From positions 249,945 to 313,944 of the forward strand of contig NW_019773725.1 of assembly GCF_001039355.2 (NCBI RefSeq): a DNA stretch of 64,000 nucleotides, given 5' to 3'. The notes under the pieces are model-generated. The model was not told the DNA's origin and made no database searches. It saw only the letters and a list, made by a program, of their open reading frames with translations. How positions within the stretch are numbered: position 1 is the stretch's first letter; the number at the start of each line of letters is the position of its first letter. Source of the stretch: Lingula anatina (taxonomy: Eukaryota; Brachiopoda; Lingulata; Lingulida; Lingulidae). A program made the position numbers and the translations under genes. Below are positions 12,101-24,222 of this stretch, piece by piece.

Positions 12101-13685
12101 CACAGTACGTGATTTTAACCACATTTTTATTTTAATTCTCTTGTATAGTGACACGCGTTTCACAATAAACCACTTAAGAAATTACGGTTTCTAGTTATTG
12201 TTATCATACTACTGTTATACATATATGTTCAATGAATCAGGAACTTTGTTGACAATGTGAATTTTTACTGTGATTTTTTCCAGATGAACTATTTGCCCCA
12301 GGACCAGGTAGTTACGACCCAAATCTCAAGTATACAGAGTACAAGGCCCCAGCATTTTCTGTGAGAGAAAGAGCCAAGTCTCCTAAACGTAAGTATGTCA
12401 CGATTGTTTTATTTGAGAGAGAGAGAGAGAGAGAGATGTGGGATGGAACAGCTCGTTTTCAGTGTGAAATGAAAAAAATAAATCTTTTTGACTATTCCCC
12501 CTCAAAATTAGCAAACTATGTGTTTTCATTTCCCCATTTTTTCATCATTATTGAAGTTTAAAACAAACAACACTTTCGGGCAAGTAAAGTTAAAAAAAAA
12601 AAATAAATAAACAAGTAAAAATTATGGATGAACGAAAAATAAATACCTTACATGTATATGCAACGGACATGACATGTTTAGAATATCGAAATTATTTTGC
12701 ACCTTGATTTCAGACCAAGTGCCAGGCCCAGCACATTATAGTATTAAGCTCCTCCACAAACCTGACGCGAAGAAAGCACCAGGGTACACCATGGCCCAGA
12801 GGTTTGAACCTCCCTGTAGTGAGTACTCTTACTTTTCATACGTCATACTCCTCACAGTAGCCTCGTTCTCAATACTGATATAACATTTATAGTAATTAAT
12901 CAAAGCTGTGAAATACAGAGGTACTTAGTGTCGAAATAATTTATGATGAATTGGGAGCCCTCAATACCATGTTCTGCTTGTATCCGGTAAAAAAGTGTCT
13001 GTGGTCATTGTTCTTCTGCTTTTAAATCTTGCTAACAGGTCTAAACCAAAAGAGACGAAGACCCTTATTTTGAATCCACAAATGAATTTTACCATGTGTC
13101 ATTTTTGCTGTCTCTGTATCAAAATGCGAAATAAAAATTGATGAGGACAAAATAATTTTATAATAACGTATTTAAACGCCTTTAGATACAAACATGTCTG
13201 ACTTCTATTTTAGGCAAGGTGAGCCCCGGTCCAGCAGCTTACTCTCCAAAGGTCAAGGACGAGGGGCCCCGTTACAGCATGACAAAGAGGCATCAATTTA
13301 TTAAGAGTAAGACGTGTTAACTTAAAACTCTTGTTGCATGCTTTGTATATGTTGCTGATGTGTATGCACATGTTTCAAACACTGTATACCTACAAATGTG
13401 CTTGCCCAACTATCTTATCATTTTGGAAATTGAAAGAGGATTCATCTATAACGAAAATCAAATATTTTAATCATAACTGCTGAATAAGAAAAAAAAAACT
13501 TCACACATTTCGAACATTTTTTTACAGAGTTTGAGACTCCATCCCCAAACGCTTACAGGCCCAAATCCAGCTGGAAATCGCGTAAAGGCAGAGGGTTCGG
13601 TCAACCGGTGACACTGAAGAGTCGGTTCAGTCCGTACGTGTACTCTGGATTCTGTACCAAACAGCTTCGAGATCCGGTCAACTAA
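7319..13685 (+). CDS. ODF3/CIMAP-like SHIPPO (STPGP) repeat protein, 14 exons
   Basis: This is a complete coding region of 517 aa. Exons: 7319-7472, 7841-7903, 8147-8248, 8760-8870, 9202-9354, 9697-9804, 10074-10163, 10805-10909, 11256-11354, 11876-11983, 12284-12388, 12714-12818, 13214-13306, 13528-13685. All 13 introns fall in phase 1 and the joined frame has no stop before TAA at 13683. Each exon from the third on carries one SHIPPO-type motif: NPSPSDYY, CPGPADYD, IGPSRYN, NPGPGYRP, GPGPAEYT, NPAPNAYD, GPAPNMYT, PSPAHYS, APGPGSYD, VPGPAHYS, SPGPAAYS, TPSPNAYR. Proteins of this family (ODF3, CIMAP, STPG) sit on sperm-tail fibres or on or inside ciliary microtubules. At 517 aa it is about twice the length of mammalian ODF3. 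Exon 1 gives a charged N-terminus. Intron 2 appears to use a GC donor. A possible 3' signal ATTAAA is at 13756. The exact family member cannot be settled by eye. Confidence 0.9.
9093..9165. repeat. (CT)n(TA)n compound microsatellite
   Basis: About 23 CT units are followed by about 13 TA units in intron 4 of the SHIPPO gene, some 35 bases before the exon 5 acceptor. Confidence 0.95.
10936..11229 (+). mobile_element. Dispersed element with CCTCCGCCAAGG inverted ends, copy 1
   Basis: It begins CCTCCGCCAAGGAGGTTATG and ends near CTTGACGGAGG followed by TCTGCGCTCTTGG and TTTTCTAGTT. The ends are therefore partly inverted repeats. The interior has CATAACTCAAAAAGTTATTGG and GATGAAATTTTCAGGAAC. It lies in intron 8 of the SHIPPO gene and matches the copies at 18676 and 50346. 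It is short and non-coding, so it is non-autonomous. Confidence 0.85.
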
Positions 13686-13755
13686 TTATTGCAAAGATGA
13701 CATTTACTGATGTTTCTTTTCTGCCTTGCTTTTACGATAACCGGTAGTTTATTTG

Positions 13756-13761
13756 ATTAAA
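13756..13761 (+). terminator. Possible polyadenylation signal (ATTAAA)
   Basis: ATTAAA lies 71 bases after the SHIPPO gene stop codon, followed by an A run. It is the common variant of AATAAA. No cleavage site can be fixed from sequence alone. Confidence 0.4.
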
Positions 13762-14837
13762 AAAAAACACAATGCCTTCATCATGCGACTTTGATTTTAT
13801 TGGAAATGACTATAAAAAGCTGCGTTTTGTTGACTCTGTTTTTATATTTGAAACTGTGTTTAGAAATAATCATTTAATGGAAAATATAAGAGTTACATGC
13901 AACAGCAAAGCGAAGATTAAGGCGCAAAACTAAAATCATGACATGACTATAGTTTTTATTTCCTTGAACTGTTAACATGCATGTTCGAAGACGCCCCATT
14001 TTATGTACTATTGTTCCGTCTGTATACAGTGGCAGTAATTTCTTTTAATTACATATTGATAATTTTGTTCTGCAAGTGCCTTTGTTTAGTATTTGAGAGA
14101 AAATGTTCTCTGATTATTACTAAATAGTACGGTAGAATATATGCTTTGTGAAATAATATATATATTATTAGCTGCAGGTAAATACTTAAGTGGTGTCCAA
14201 ATAGTGTGTAGCTCTTTGTGTCATAAGGAATGAAAACAACATCAAATTACAATGAAAGAAAAAAAGGTGTGCTCAGATTGTAACCTTGATACCTTGTGGT
14301 GCCACATCTTGTTAGTCATTTCACCACACTTAAAGCAAAATTTTATGCGATGCGTACATAAAAACCGGTTTTCAAAACTAAAGTGCAGCATCTGAGCGAC
14401 CCCTATGCCTCTAATGCTTGCATTAAGCAGTGCATTTTCCACTTAAACAAGAAAGCCAACATATGTCAGAGACAAGTGCAGCTACACACAGCACTAATAA
14501 AACATTATAGTAAATGTATGCAAATTCTGACCATAAGTGACTCCTGTCACCAAGGACAGCGTTGCGGTAAACAATCGGAATTCAGTAATCACTTAACTAT
14601 AGTAAATGACCCTTAAAAAAGCTGACTTGAATTGATATACCAAAGGAAAACGTTCCCAGAAAGGTATTTTTTACTATTTACCTCTATTTTCCCCAAACAT
14701 GCCTAGTAAAACACGCGTTATATACAAAATACATGACAAAAAAGTGTTTTTAACCTCTATCTATGACCCATTTACAACTTTAAAGCACATACTGATATAG
14801 TGCGTTACTGGGCTAACATTTCCACTCTCCAGGGTGA
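13762..14837. other. Intergenic sequence between converging genes
   Basis: This is the 3' space between the SHIPPO gene (+) and the SWAP-70-like gene (-). The sequence is AT-rich with no supported exon. It should contain the 3' untranslated regions of both genes. Confidence 0.5.
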
Positions 14838-17258
14838 TCATTCAAAACGAAATTTAAAGTTTTCCATTTCTCCATTCTCTTTCTTTTTCATGAGGTACAC
14901 GTGGTCGATCTCTGCTTCATCTGACAGCATGGTCCTCCAGGTTCCTTTCAGGTAGTCATTGGAGTGGATGGTTCCCGCTGGGGCGTACACTGTATGACGA
15001 ACTGGAACCTCAAAGGCAGTTAAGTGGATTTCATCCTCCCCCACAAACTTGCCTATGACGAAAACTCCGGCATCTTCGTGCAAGGGGCAGTCCAGATGGG
15101 AAAACTGGTGTACCTCTATCCCAGGACCGCGGTCTTCAACGTAGTCTTCTAGATACTGGTTCTCGTACGTGAAGTCTTGGATCCCATGCCTGTACAACAG
15201 AGACACCTTCACCTGCTGTGCATCGGCAAAGCTGCATCCATAGTACCGCAGCCGCTCATTTGTAGCCAAATCGACGGCAATGACGTAGTTGAAATCGGCG
15301 GGGAAAAGTAGCTCTCCCGATTTCCCAGGCACACCGCTAGAAACCCAGCGAACACCTTTGACAGCTGTGTACTTGGGAACGATTGGGGGCAGATCACTGA
15401 ACAGTGCGATGTCTTTGAGGCTGTATTCCCCGGGAACGATATCCGCAACCATGTTGTCCTTTCCGGTCATCACGGCTTCGCCAGATGCACCAAGTCGGCG
15501 GAAACTTGCAAACTTTTCCCATCTATCACGAATGTATTCTTCCAATTCTCCGGCGGCTGCCTCGTCATATTCTTCTTTAAGTTCCTTATCCAGGAGGTCG
15601 ATGACGTCCACTTTTGGTGACTGTGTTCCTGAACTCGCTGGTGGATCCATGCTCACTCCAGACTGTGCGAACAAATTTTCGAAATCTGCAAATGTAATTG
15701 TATCACCGTCTTTTTTATTCAACTTGCTGAACCCAGCCATCAGTTTATCAAGTCGGGCGTTCCTCTTCTTTTCCCAGTAGTATTCCGTGAATTCTTTGAA
15801 ATCAAGTGTTCCGGAACCGTCACGGTCGGCCTCCATGAAAGCAGCTCTTAAAGCAGTTGTTCGTTCACCCGTCTCTTGCTCGTCTAAGACATTCCTCATA
15901 AAATACTCTTCAAACTCCTGAAAAGAAATTCGCCCACTTCTATCCTTGTCTATAGTATTGTAGACCAAGTTGATTTCTTTCTCTGTCAGGGTAAGACCAA
16001 GACCTTTGAGGAAAGTGGAAAACTCTGTCGGATCGATCCACCCATTTCCATTGGTATCCACTTTCATGAACACGGCTTTAAGCTTATCTTCACCTTTCTT
16101 TAGCACGTGTTCTGGGACTTCGTAATTCTTTTTAGCGAATTGCCACCCCGTGCGCCTTGAAAGTGGTTGATCTTTTACAGTCGGGTTAACCTGGCCGTTT
16201 ACCACATCTTTTGTTGTAGCTTCAAGCACATCTGCCCGTATGTCAATGTCAATATCGGACGCAGATACGGGGATAGTATTCTTCGCCACCTCTCGCCTGC
16301 GTTGGCGTTCCTTTAGCATCTTTTGCACTAGGGTAATGTTGATTTTGTAACTGTCCATCACTTCCTCAAGGCAATGAAACCAGTCGGGACCTTCTCCGTC
16401 GGTTTCCCCAAACTCGTAAATTGCCAAAGCATCTGTTATCATAAAGCATCCAGACAGCTTCTTGAAGAAGCTTCGGTAATCAGGCACAGTTTCCATCATC
16501 AAGTTCTTATCAATCAAAATCTGACCCTTCTTGAAGCTCCTCCCTTTTTCAACCGGTGGTTTTTCGTAAAATTCGAGACGATCGGGTTTCAGGATGAGCC
16601 ATATCTTGGACCAGTTGGTCCAGTTTCCTATTCCAGAGCAGTTTTTCGAACGCTTGTTGATCCACCCAGATTTCATGACCTCTTCAACCAACCATTCATG
16701 TATGTGTTTGATACACATATGAACAGAAGCCCGAGGAGCCACGTGAAAGAAAACTCTTTCCAACGTATCCACGACCTCCTGGAACGTAGACCCCGTGGTC
16801 TTGAAATCACACTGTATGGTTTTCCAGTTCTTGTTGAGTTCAGACGCGACTTTTTCGCAGAGCCACTGACTTTCATCCTGACAAACAACTGGAGGATAGC
16901 TACCCTGGTCGGATAAGCGATTCACGATTTGCCAGAGACAAAAAAGATCAGATTCTTCTAACTTACTTTTATATGCCTTCTTGGCCAATTGCCAGCATGC
17001 TCTCTCTATGTCGTTGAAAAGTACGCCTATGGGAACCCCCTCGTTAAGTAGTGATTTACAGACAAAAGTTTTATAGGTGTCGAAGGAGATGGAGTCCCCT
17101 TTAAATGTCTCATCAAACTTGTGTTCGGAATAATGCGTCGACTCAAGAATGGCAAACTCGGCGGTGATTTTCTTTAAATTCTCCCGGAGAAGCGATTTTG
17201 AACCTTGGTTCAAAGCATAGGCGGCTTGCCACACGCATACCAATTGTTCTCCGGGCAT
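14838..17258 (-). CDS. SWAP-70/DEF6-like PH protein with four EF-hands and a cupin-like C-terminus, single exon
   Basis: An 806-aa uninterrupted reading frame. Residues 1-190 resemble the helical N-terminal half of SWAP-70/DEF6 (FNDIERACWQL, then LFCLWQIVNRLSD). Residues ~194-305 are a PH domain (VMKSGWINKRSKN, KIWLILKPDRLEFYEK, KKGQILIDKNLMMETVPD), with the RQRRREVAKN tail that follows it in SWAP-70. Three canonical EF-hand loops follow at 401-412, 437-448 and 478-489, plus a degenerate fourth at ~514-525. Residues ~605-795 look like a cupin-type beta barrel (HGIQDFTYENQYLEDY, VYAPAGTIHSNDYLKGTW); this last call is an inference. SWAP-70 proteins bind phosphoinositides and act on Rac and actin, so a Ca2+-regulated membrane-signalling role is plausible. 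The coiled coil typical of SWAP-70 is missing. The first in-frame ATG follows TTTTAG/AACA, suggesting a 5'UTR intron; a possible 5'UTR exon is at ~18078-18180. Confidence 0.9.
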   Translation of the reverse strand: MPGEQLVCVWQAAYALNQGSKSLLRENLKKITAEFAILESTHYSEHKFDETFKGDSISFDTYKTFVCKSLLNEGVPIGVLFNDIERACWQLAKKAYKSKLEESDLFCLWQIVNRLSDQGSYPPVVCQDESQWLCEKVASELNKNWKTIQCDFKTTGSTFQEVVDTLERVFFHVAPRASVHMCIKHIHEWLVEEVMKSGWINKRSKNCSGIGNWTNWSKIWLILKPDRLEFYEKPPVEKGRSFKKGQILIDKNLMMETVPDYRSFFKKLSGCFMITDALAIYEFGETDGEGPDWFHCLEEVMDSYKINITLVQKMLKERQRRREVAKNTIPVSASDIDIDIRADVLEATTKDVVNGQVNPTVKDQPLSRRTGWQFAKKNYEVPEHVLKKGEDKLKAVFMKVDTNGNGWIDPTEFSTFLKGLGLTLTEKEINLVYNTIDKDRSGRISFQEFEEYFMRNVLDEQETGERTTALRAAFMEADRDGSGTLDFKEFTEYYWEKKRNARLDKLMAGFSKLNKKDGDTITFADFENLFAQSGVSMDPPASSGTQSPKVDVIDLLDKELKEEYDEAAAGELEEYIRDRWEKFASFRRLGASGEAVMTGKDNMVADIVPGEYSLKDIALFSDLPPIVPKYTAVKGVRWVSSGVPGKSGELLFPADFNYVIAVDLATNERLRYYGCSFADAQQVKVSLLYRHGIQDFTYENQYLEDYVEDRGPGIEVHQFSHLDCPLHEDAGVFVIGKFVGEDEIHLTAFEVPVRHTVYAPAGTIHSNDYLKGTWRTMLSDEAEIDHVYLMKKKENGEMENFKFRFE

Positions 17259-17712
17259 TGTTCTAAAATAAAGAAAAGCATTGCGAATAAATATTGTATT
17301 GTCAACCGTGAATGAAGTTACAAATAAAAGTCGTCAGTGTTTCGTCTCTACAAAATCACTACCCCCACCCCACTTTCGAAATTGGACATTTATGCACTTC
17401 AAAAACTATTTTTCCTCATTTAACAATGGGGCGCAATGTTAATAACGTAGCTTGCTTCACATTAACCGCAATATGAACAGACACCGCAAGTATGATATTT
17501 AAAACATTATAAAAGTGTAGTTCGACATTACATCGAAATACACCCGCGAGTAGTCAATGTAACCTGCATTATTTTTTTTCGCTTGAACGCACAGACACGG
17601 TTGCAGACAGAAGAGAGGAGTGCCCCTCATATAAAAGAAATGCACGTGCAGTTATGATTTGAAGTGCCGGTCATGGGATACTTGAACTCTACTAATAATG
17701 CCATTTGTATTG

Positions 17713-17755
<43 letters not shown>

Positions 17756-18339
17756 TTATAAGAGTGTTTGTGTCTGCTAGTCTTTTTGTTACGTGTACCT
17801 GTGTGTATTATGATCTTTTTTGTACATTTGAATTGGGTGACTATATTTATCGCTGAGGCTTGTGGTTGTATACACGTATGTTGTGCCATGGTGTAATCCT
17901 CGTATACCGCAACACGATTCAGTTTTCTCTTCTTAAAGATTCCTCTTCAAGTATATCTCTACTAAACAGCCTCTTAAACCCCCTACGTTTTTAAAATGTG
18001 TTGTTATGCTGTGTAAATTCCTTTGTTTAGTCTACTGTAATAAGTCACATAAAACACTGTAACACTGATCGCCTACCTCGAGCAACAAGACGGCCCTATG
18101 TATCCTTCTTCTTTGCGTCTAGGTGTGAGCTACACGAGCAGGCCCGTTCACCTTGTTCCGCACTAAGCAGACTTATCTGGGAAGGGGGAATAAAGAAAAT
18201 ATATATCAAGTAAACTATCCTGTGTAAATGGCCTCATTGAAGGGACAGAAGTAGCTACCTTGTAATAACAATGAATGAAAAAATAGGTTAAGTCAGGTCA
18301 CTGAGGTGTGGTGTAAACTCGCATTCCTCTGATGAGATT
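17259..18339. other. Upstream region of the SWAP-70-like gene
   Basis: The region contains a (GT)n tract at 17715-17750. A GC-richer stretch at ~18078-18180 on the minus strand ends in a good donor (CTCGAG/GTAGGC) and may be a non-coding first exon. Nothing else is supported. Confidence 0.4.
17715..17750. repeat. (GT)n microsatellite
   Basis: About 17 GT units lie upstream of the SWAP-70-like gene. Confidence 0.95.
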
Positions 18340-21300
18340 CAATCTTCAAAATGTGTTGTCGTAGTTCTGTGTAAACGTTTCGTAGCACAGCTGAACTAGT
18401 GACGGTTATACTTTCAAAATGCGACTCCAAACGGTTTCACACACAGTTATTAGGGGCCATATTAATTCTGCAGCTGTAAAGACTTATAGACATTTTGTCT
18501 GCTTTCCCTACACAATTCATCGCTGCTCCGTGGGGCGTGAAACTGTGTCATTTGGGTGACATACACTCACACACACAAACACGCGGACTTGTGCCTCATT
18601 ACATACTTGGAAATAAAAAATAGCTACTGTAAAAGCAACTCCTTTAAATTTCTGCGCGTTGTTTCCCCTTTTTACTTCCGCCAAGGAGGCAATGTTTTCA
18701 CCCCTGTTTGTCTGTTTGTTTGTTTGTCTGTCATTAACATAACTCAAAAAGTTATGGACCGATTTTGATAAAATTTTCAGGAACAGTCAGAAGTGGACCA
18801 AGGAACAGATGCTTAGTTTTTGGTGGTGATCTGGATCAATAATCAATAATAATAATTAAAAAAAAATGCTGCCTTGGTGGAGGTCAGCGCTCTCGGTGTG
18901 CTTTTCTAGTTTTATCTATTTATTTCTATTTTTGCGCCTTGATACAGGGTTCATACATTCATTAAGAACGCAATATTCCCATCAAGAAAAAAAAGGAGCA
19001 CATAGTCACCTTTTACGTTTTTCTTTCGGATAACGAACATACTATATTTTGTTGGCGGATCAGTTAGTACTCAGATCATCTAAACTGAATGGGGCCTAGG
19101 ATTTCTTGTAGCACTCTGTAGATATCATATTAACATGAATAATCAACGATACAATAAGACGACATAAAAAGTTACAAAAGGCCCCATGACTCCACCGTTC
19201 AGCTGACAAAAATACCGAACACCGCTACCCGTGCATAGGTTTGATTCAAAGGATACTTTTTTCCGTTAATGGATATATATAACTATGAGTTATGTTCATT
19301 TCTCATTTTTCACTAAATCCATCGGTCTGAAGTCATGCCATTAACCATTCTTAAATTACATCACAGCGTATTCACTCTGGGCTCCCTGGGAGATATTTCT
19401 CCTTTTATAACCTTTTTTGTTAAGAATCTATTAATCAGACCGGAGCGTACGTGCATAACGTTACGTATCCTTTCTCAGGTTATACATACTTTTTGATAAT
19501 GGGCTCTGCGTTACGTGGAGGGGTTACAATATTGGGGAAGTAAAGGACACGCGTAGACCCCTATATGCATCTGGTTCTGCTTTTACTGCCGACTGGAATG
19601 AGCAGGGCTCAGTGAATTACTTGTACCGTTAACTTTCTCGATGTTGTTGCCCTTGAGCTGCGTGCTACAATAAACTGCAAAACATGTTTTTTTATCTAAC
19701 AAAATTGTGAAATTACAGTGTCTTACATGGAGCTCCAAAATATGGAATGCATCTAATTTTTTCCTGCATATACATCATTAACATGGGTTGGAAAATTGCC
19801 TCTTTATTTATTTCCGTGAAATTGTCCTGTTTCCAAAGGAGTCAGTGAGTGGCCTAGAATAATCATTTAACTACTTGTCCTACTAATTCAATTATTGCAG
19901 TAAATATGCAACCTCCTTCTCTATCACAATCCAATTCTCATGAACCTTATACTCAGGTGAATAGGGTAAGTGCAGTGAGCACGCTATCAGGTCAGCTGGT
20001 GGCACCAATTTTGACTTGCAGCTATCCTGCACCTGTATGATTATCATGCCATTTTGTACGAGAAAATAATAAAAAAAAACGGCGACGATTTCAATAAAAT
20101 TACATTACGCAGATGAAGAAATCGGAGGGGCAAGGGTGACTTGCCCCCGCCCCCGCCATTTCGCCCCTTTGAAGTTATTGCTCAGTTGTTAAAAGCAGGT
20201 CATAATATTACTTTATAAGCTCATGCTGCATGCCATATGATTTTGGCACTTGGGTTTTGAATTGATTTTGCCAAGAGGTTATATATGAGGACACGACCAT
20301 CACTCTTTTAAACTTGGCATCAGTCATAATCGCAGTGACCTGGTGGGTTAAATGTCACCCGGGCCCCCTCCCGTCGCTTTCCCCTTCCACTGTTATACGT
20401 TGCTTCCCATGGTTCCCATTTATCAGTGCAAACTTTTTGTAGCTACGACACAGGAATCGCTTGTCTGTATGTAAACGCACATGTATCTTTATTTGAACTT
20501 TTGACTCAAATGAAAAATAAACTGCTCTTTCAAAGGCATACTTTAGAGCTAATTGCTGATCAGGATTGCACCCCGAGTCCAACTAGTACCGGTCTCCCCT
20601 ATTTATACTTATACCGGGCTGAGCGTTAGAATGTGTTTGGTGTGCTGCAATCCTGATCAGCAACTAGCCCCGGTCTCCCCTAGTATGTGTCGTTGACTGA
20701 CTTTCACAACTAACACAATTCTAAATCTTCATCTTGTTCACCCAAATGTATGGCAAAATGGTATGTCAATCTTCATTTGAATGGAACTCAGTTTCGGAGA
20801 AAAATTGATAGAATTCGTCACTTTAGACCAGGTACACTTTTCGGTTACTATATTTAATTGTCCATTATTGCTACTTCAATTTGCATTTGTACTTTACAGC
20901 CAGAATGACAACTTTGTCTCTACTTTTTCTCTGTTAAACATCGTTTAATGTTGATTGGAAAGGCACAGCCGGTCTAAAGTAAATTGTGTCGTTGAGTGAC
21001 TGTCACAACTAATATCTTAATATGTTTTATCAAAAGTTTGACGTAGCTCAATAGGAATGTATTTCCAACGCTATGATTGATTACAAATCAATATTTATAG
21101 CGTGTCCGATGGCACGCAATCCATGATAAGCAATACTTCGACATTTTCTACGTGCACAGAAGCATGCATCCTCACGGGTGTTAGGATTTAGTAAATATCA
21201 TTGTACGACAGTGTCTGTATTATTGGATGCGTTTATCGGAAACTATTTCGACCTCAAACAGATAAGAAACTGATTTCGCTGGCCGCTGCCAACTGTGGAT

Positions 21301-22960
21301 CATTAATAACACTTTAGAATTAATATCCGAAATTGCATGTTCAGTGCCCGATACCAACTTCATGTAATCGTTCGTCTTGTTTAAAAATTAAAGTTTTTAG
21401 TACAGAGTGGGGCTTCTAAGTAAAGTTTCATAACTGCTTTCGTTCTTTATTTTTTATTTTCTATTCTATTCTTTTTTTACTTAATTGCTAAACAACTCCA
21501 ATCGTTCTGGACAAACATGCCTGTATTCTTTTTTCCCTATGTCTATGAATATTTCAACCTCTCCTCTCCATAAAGGAAATGTACAGGTTGAAGTGTCTAT
21601 GGCCCATGCAGTTACTTACATGTATATAAACGGAAAGGGATATTTAGTTTTGGGATCAGGCAGTCAAGGAAAGGATAAATAGTGTCATGATTCGATATTA
21701 CTCTCGATACTCCTCTATGTTCTCAATTGTCAGTGCTGCTGTCAGTGCCTGTGCCCGGAGGTCCTCTGGGTAAAAAAGAGTCTAAAATTCTCAATTAGAT
21801 TCATTTGGCAATAGGACAATTTTGAATTTACATAGGGCGACTTTTTCATTTTCACACAAACGAAGGCTTCAAAAATGTTTGCGAATAGTTCGCGCTTTGC
21901 CTCATTCTTTTCTTCAAAAAAATTTGTCACTGCAAATATTTTTGGTCAGTAATGGAATTCATAAACACATGCAAAATAATTATTCATTCACCATAACAGC
22001 AGAAAATTTCTCATAGACTAGGGTTGGCATCGCCAACCAGATAACAGCCAAATTAATAAATTTTGTGCACAGCTTATAGCAGTGCAGTCACTGCGTGAGC
22101 TACTTTCTATCATGCTCTTGTTTACGATTTGATTACAGTTTGGAAGCGATGAATGTCAGCCATCGCGTACGCAGGTTGATGTTACTTCAGGACAACTCGT
22201 GACCTAAGGCGACACAGACAAGTAGTAGCAGCCCGATGCTGGAAAGTCAATAAACAGTCTTAATGGGTTGCACGACACGATGAACCTTTCACATCAGGGT
22301 TGGGTTGATTTAAATGATGCACTGTTAAATTCTACCAAAGTTGATTACTATTAATCTGATGAGTCTGTAGCATGTAGGCAAATCCAATGGATTTATTTTC
22401 AATGAGCTACACAGTCACACGCACAATTAACGTACTACATACCCTAAAGGTTCGTTGAGATCAAAAGTTCACTCAAATGTTAGGATAAGACAAAGAAGCG
22501 TGCCCGCTGAAGGGGAGTCAGCTCGCCAAAGTCATGTAAATGATACCAAGTTCACGCTAGAAACATTCGTATACGCTCAATGTCAGAAGAGGACGAGCGA
22601 AGGACAAGCTGGAAACAGTTTGTCACGTATTCAAAGACGTGGATAAGCTTTTAGATTGAATGATTTCCATTGTATATGTATGGTATTTGTATGTGTGGTA
22701 TTTGGCAGAAATTTGCTGCTGCATTTTATACTTAGTACAATCGTGCGTTTTACACAATCTGTCACTTAAATATTTTGGCAGAAGTGGGAGCCACGAACCA
22801 ATTTTAAAGTAGATGGACATATGCATAGGTAGATAAGTAAATGAATTAATGCATATATTTACAAAATACATTTCATTAAAATATACGAATTCGAAGCTGA
22901 ACGTGGTATTTCAGGGAAAATATCACTACCCGCCCCCTCTATGATTTTAATTTTAGACTC
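18340..22960. repeat. Repeat block R1, short paralogue of R2
   Basis: A non-coding ~4.6-kb block that can be followed, in the same order, through the much longer block at 37319-49665. Examples: GCTGAACTAGTGACGGTTATA near 18390 against the text near 37340; the stretch with a Tyr-Val-Asn-Ala frame near 20460 against 39370; the text at 21050-21130 against 39880-39990; and CCAGATAACAGCCAAAT at ~22038 against ~48598. No conserved protein is encoded. Similarity looks to be roughly 70-85% by eye, so the duplication is old. Confidence 0.75.
18676..18910 (+). mobile_element. Dispersed element with CCTCCGCCAAGG inverted ends, copy 2
   Basis: Starts TTCCGCCAAGGAGG and ends GCCTTGGTGGAGG, then TCAGCGCTCTCGGTGTG and CTTTTCTAGT. 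It sits inside R1. At the matching place in R2 (~37605, and again ~45325) the sequence runs straight through without it, so this copy is an insertion. Confidence 0.85.
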
Positions 22961-24222
22961 GTCCAAATGAAGTCGAGACGATACCAACACACTCGCTCAT
23001 TCTCAATATTTAGGACTATTTGAATAAAAGAGAGAGAAGTGAAAGATGCAGTTAAAGAAAAAATTCGCAAGTTCTTCTTTTTCTAAATCTCTGAACACTG
23101 CAAGTGATAAATCTAGATTTTGTTGAAAATCATTGAAAATTTTTAAATTCATGCCTTGCTAGTGTCGTGAATTTTCGTATTCAGTAACGAGGATTTTAGT
23201 CTGTTAAATAACGAAAGTTAAAATAACAACCCCTTTAGATATTCTTTTATAATTTTTTCCAAAAAGCACTTACAAATATAGGAAAATTCTTTCTCTTTAA
23301 AATTTCCTAAAGCTATTCCTTTTTATTATTTCGTATTTACTTTTCAGAAGTTTTGCAGAGCTTTGAAATTAACAGGAATATTTTTTTCTTGAATTTATGT
23401 ATACATGTATATAGAACTTAACAAGAATGATATAGTCCAATGGCGAAAAAGTATTCGAATTTGTACCCAAAATCATGTTTTCAATACCGAATTTTACATT
23501 TACTTAAATTTTATCAATTTAGATCAATATTTATTACTCCCTCCACAATTTGAAATTAATCCACAAGAGTAAAATGTGTGTTCTATATCCCCAATTATTT
23601 TAACACCTGTCTCATACCAGGTTTAAAGTATACCGCATTGTAGCCTATTTTAATTTTACTATTAAACCGTAAGGGTAAGGTCCAAAAGCTATGTTTATAA
23701 AATTTCGCCCGTAGACATGAAGCTACTTGTCACTTGTATCAGATTTACTGGAGGGGGGGGGGGGCGTCAAAAAGACAAGATAGAGCCTTAAAAGAACATG
23801 AAAATAGCCACGCCACCGTATGTTTGTAACCTAGCTTTGGAAGCTTCCAATTAAGTTTTTCACCAGACCTCAGGGTTCATTGAGAGCTATTGTTTTAATT
23901 AGATCAAGCATACATGATAGAGCTTAGACCCAGGGTTCTTTGAGATCTTTGCTTTTAAGCAGGTTGGTCACACATGATGGAGCTATATTATAAAATGCAG
24001 CATGTCAAAAAATTAAATTTTAGATAAAATTCTAGCCCAAACTGGTAAGCAATGCAGCTGCTTTAAAAATGGAGAACATTTTGGGTGTGTTGTAATATTT
24101 TCATTTTATTATATGGACGTATCTATATTCCAGAGTTGCAGTCACCCAGCCCAGAAGTGACTAATTCATGTATAACAGTAGCAGCATCTGATTTTTTCAG
24201 ATATTTCTTATAATACGATCCG
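22961..24222. other. AT-rich sequence without assignable gene
   Basis: No supported exon on either strand. A short G run sits at 23753-23764. Two related phrases, at ~23868-23890 and ~23930-23950 (CAGGGTTC followed by TTGAGA), suggest a small local duplication. Confidence 0.4.

Noticed and set aside
15289-16916. Plus-strand reading frames of 163 and 180 codons
   Set aside because: They are antisense shadows of the 806-aa SWAP-70-like frame, which has clear domain matches.
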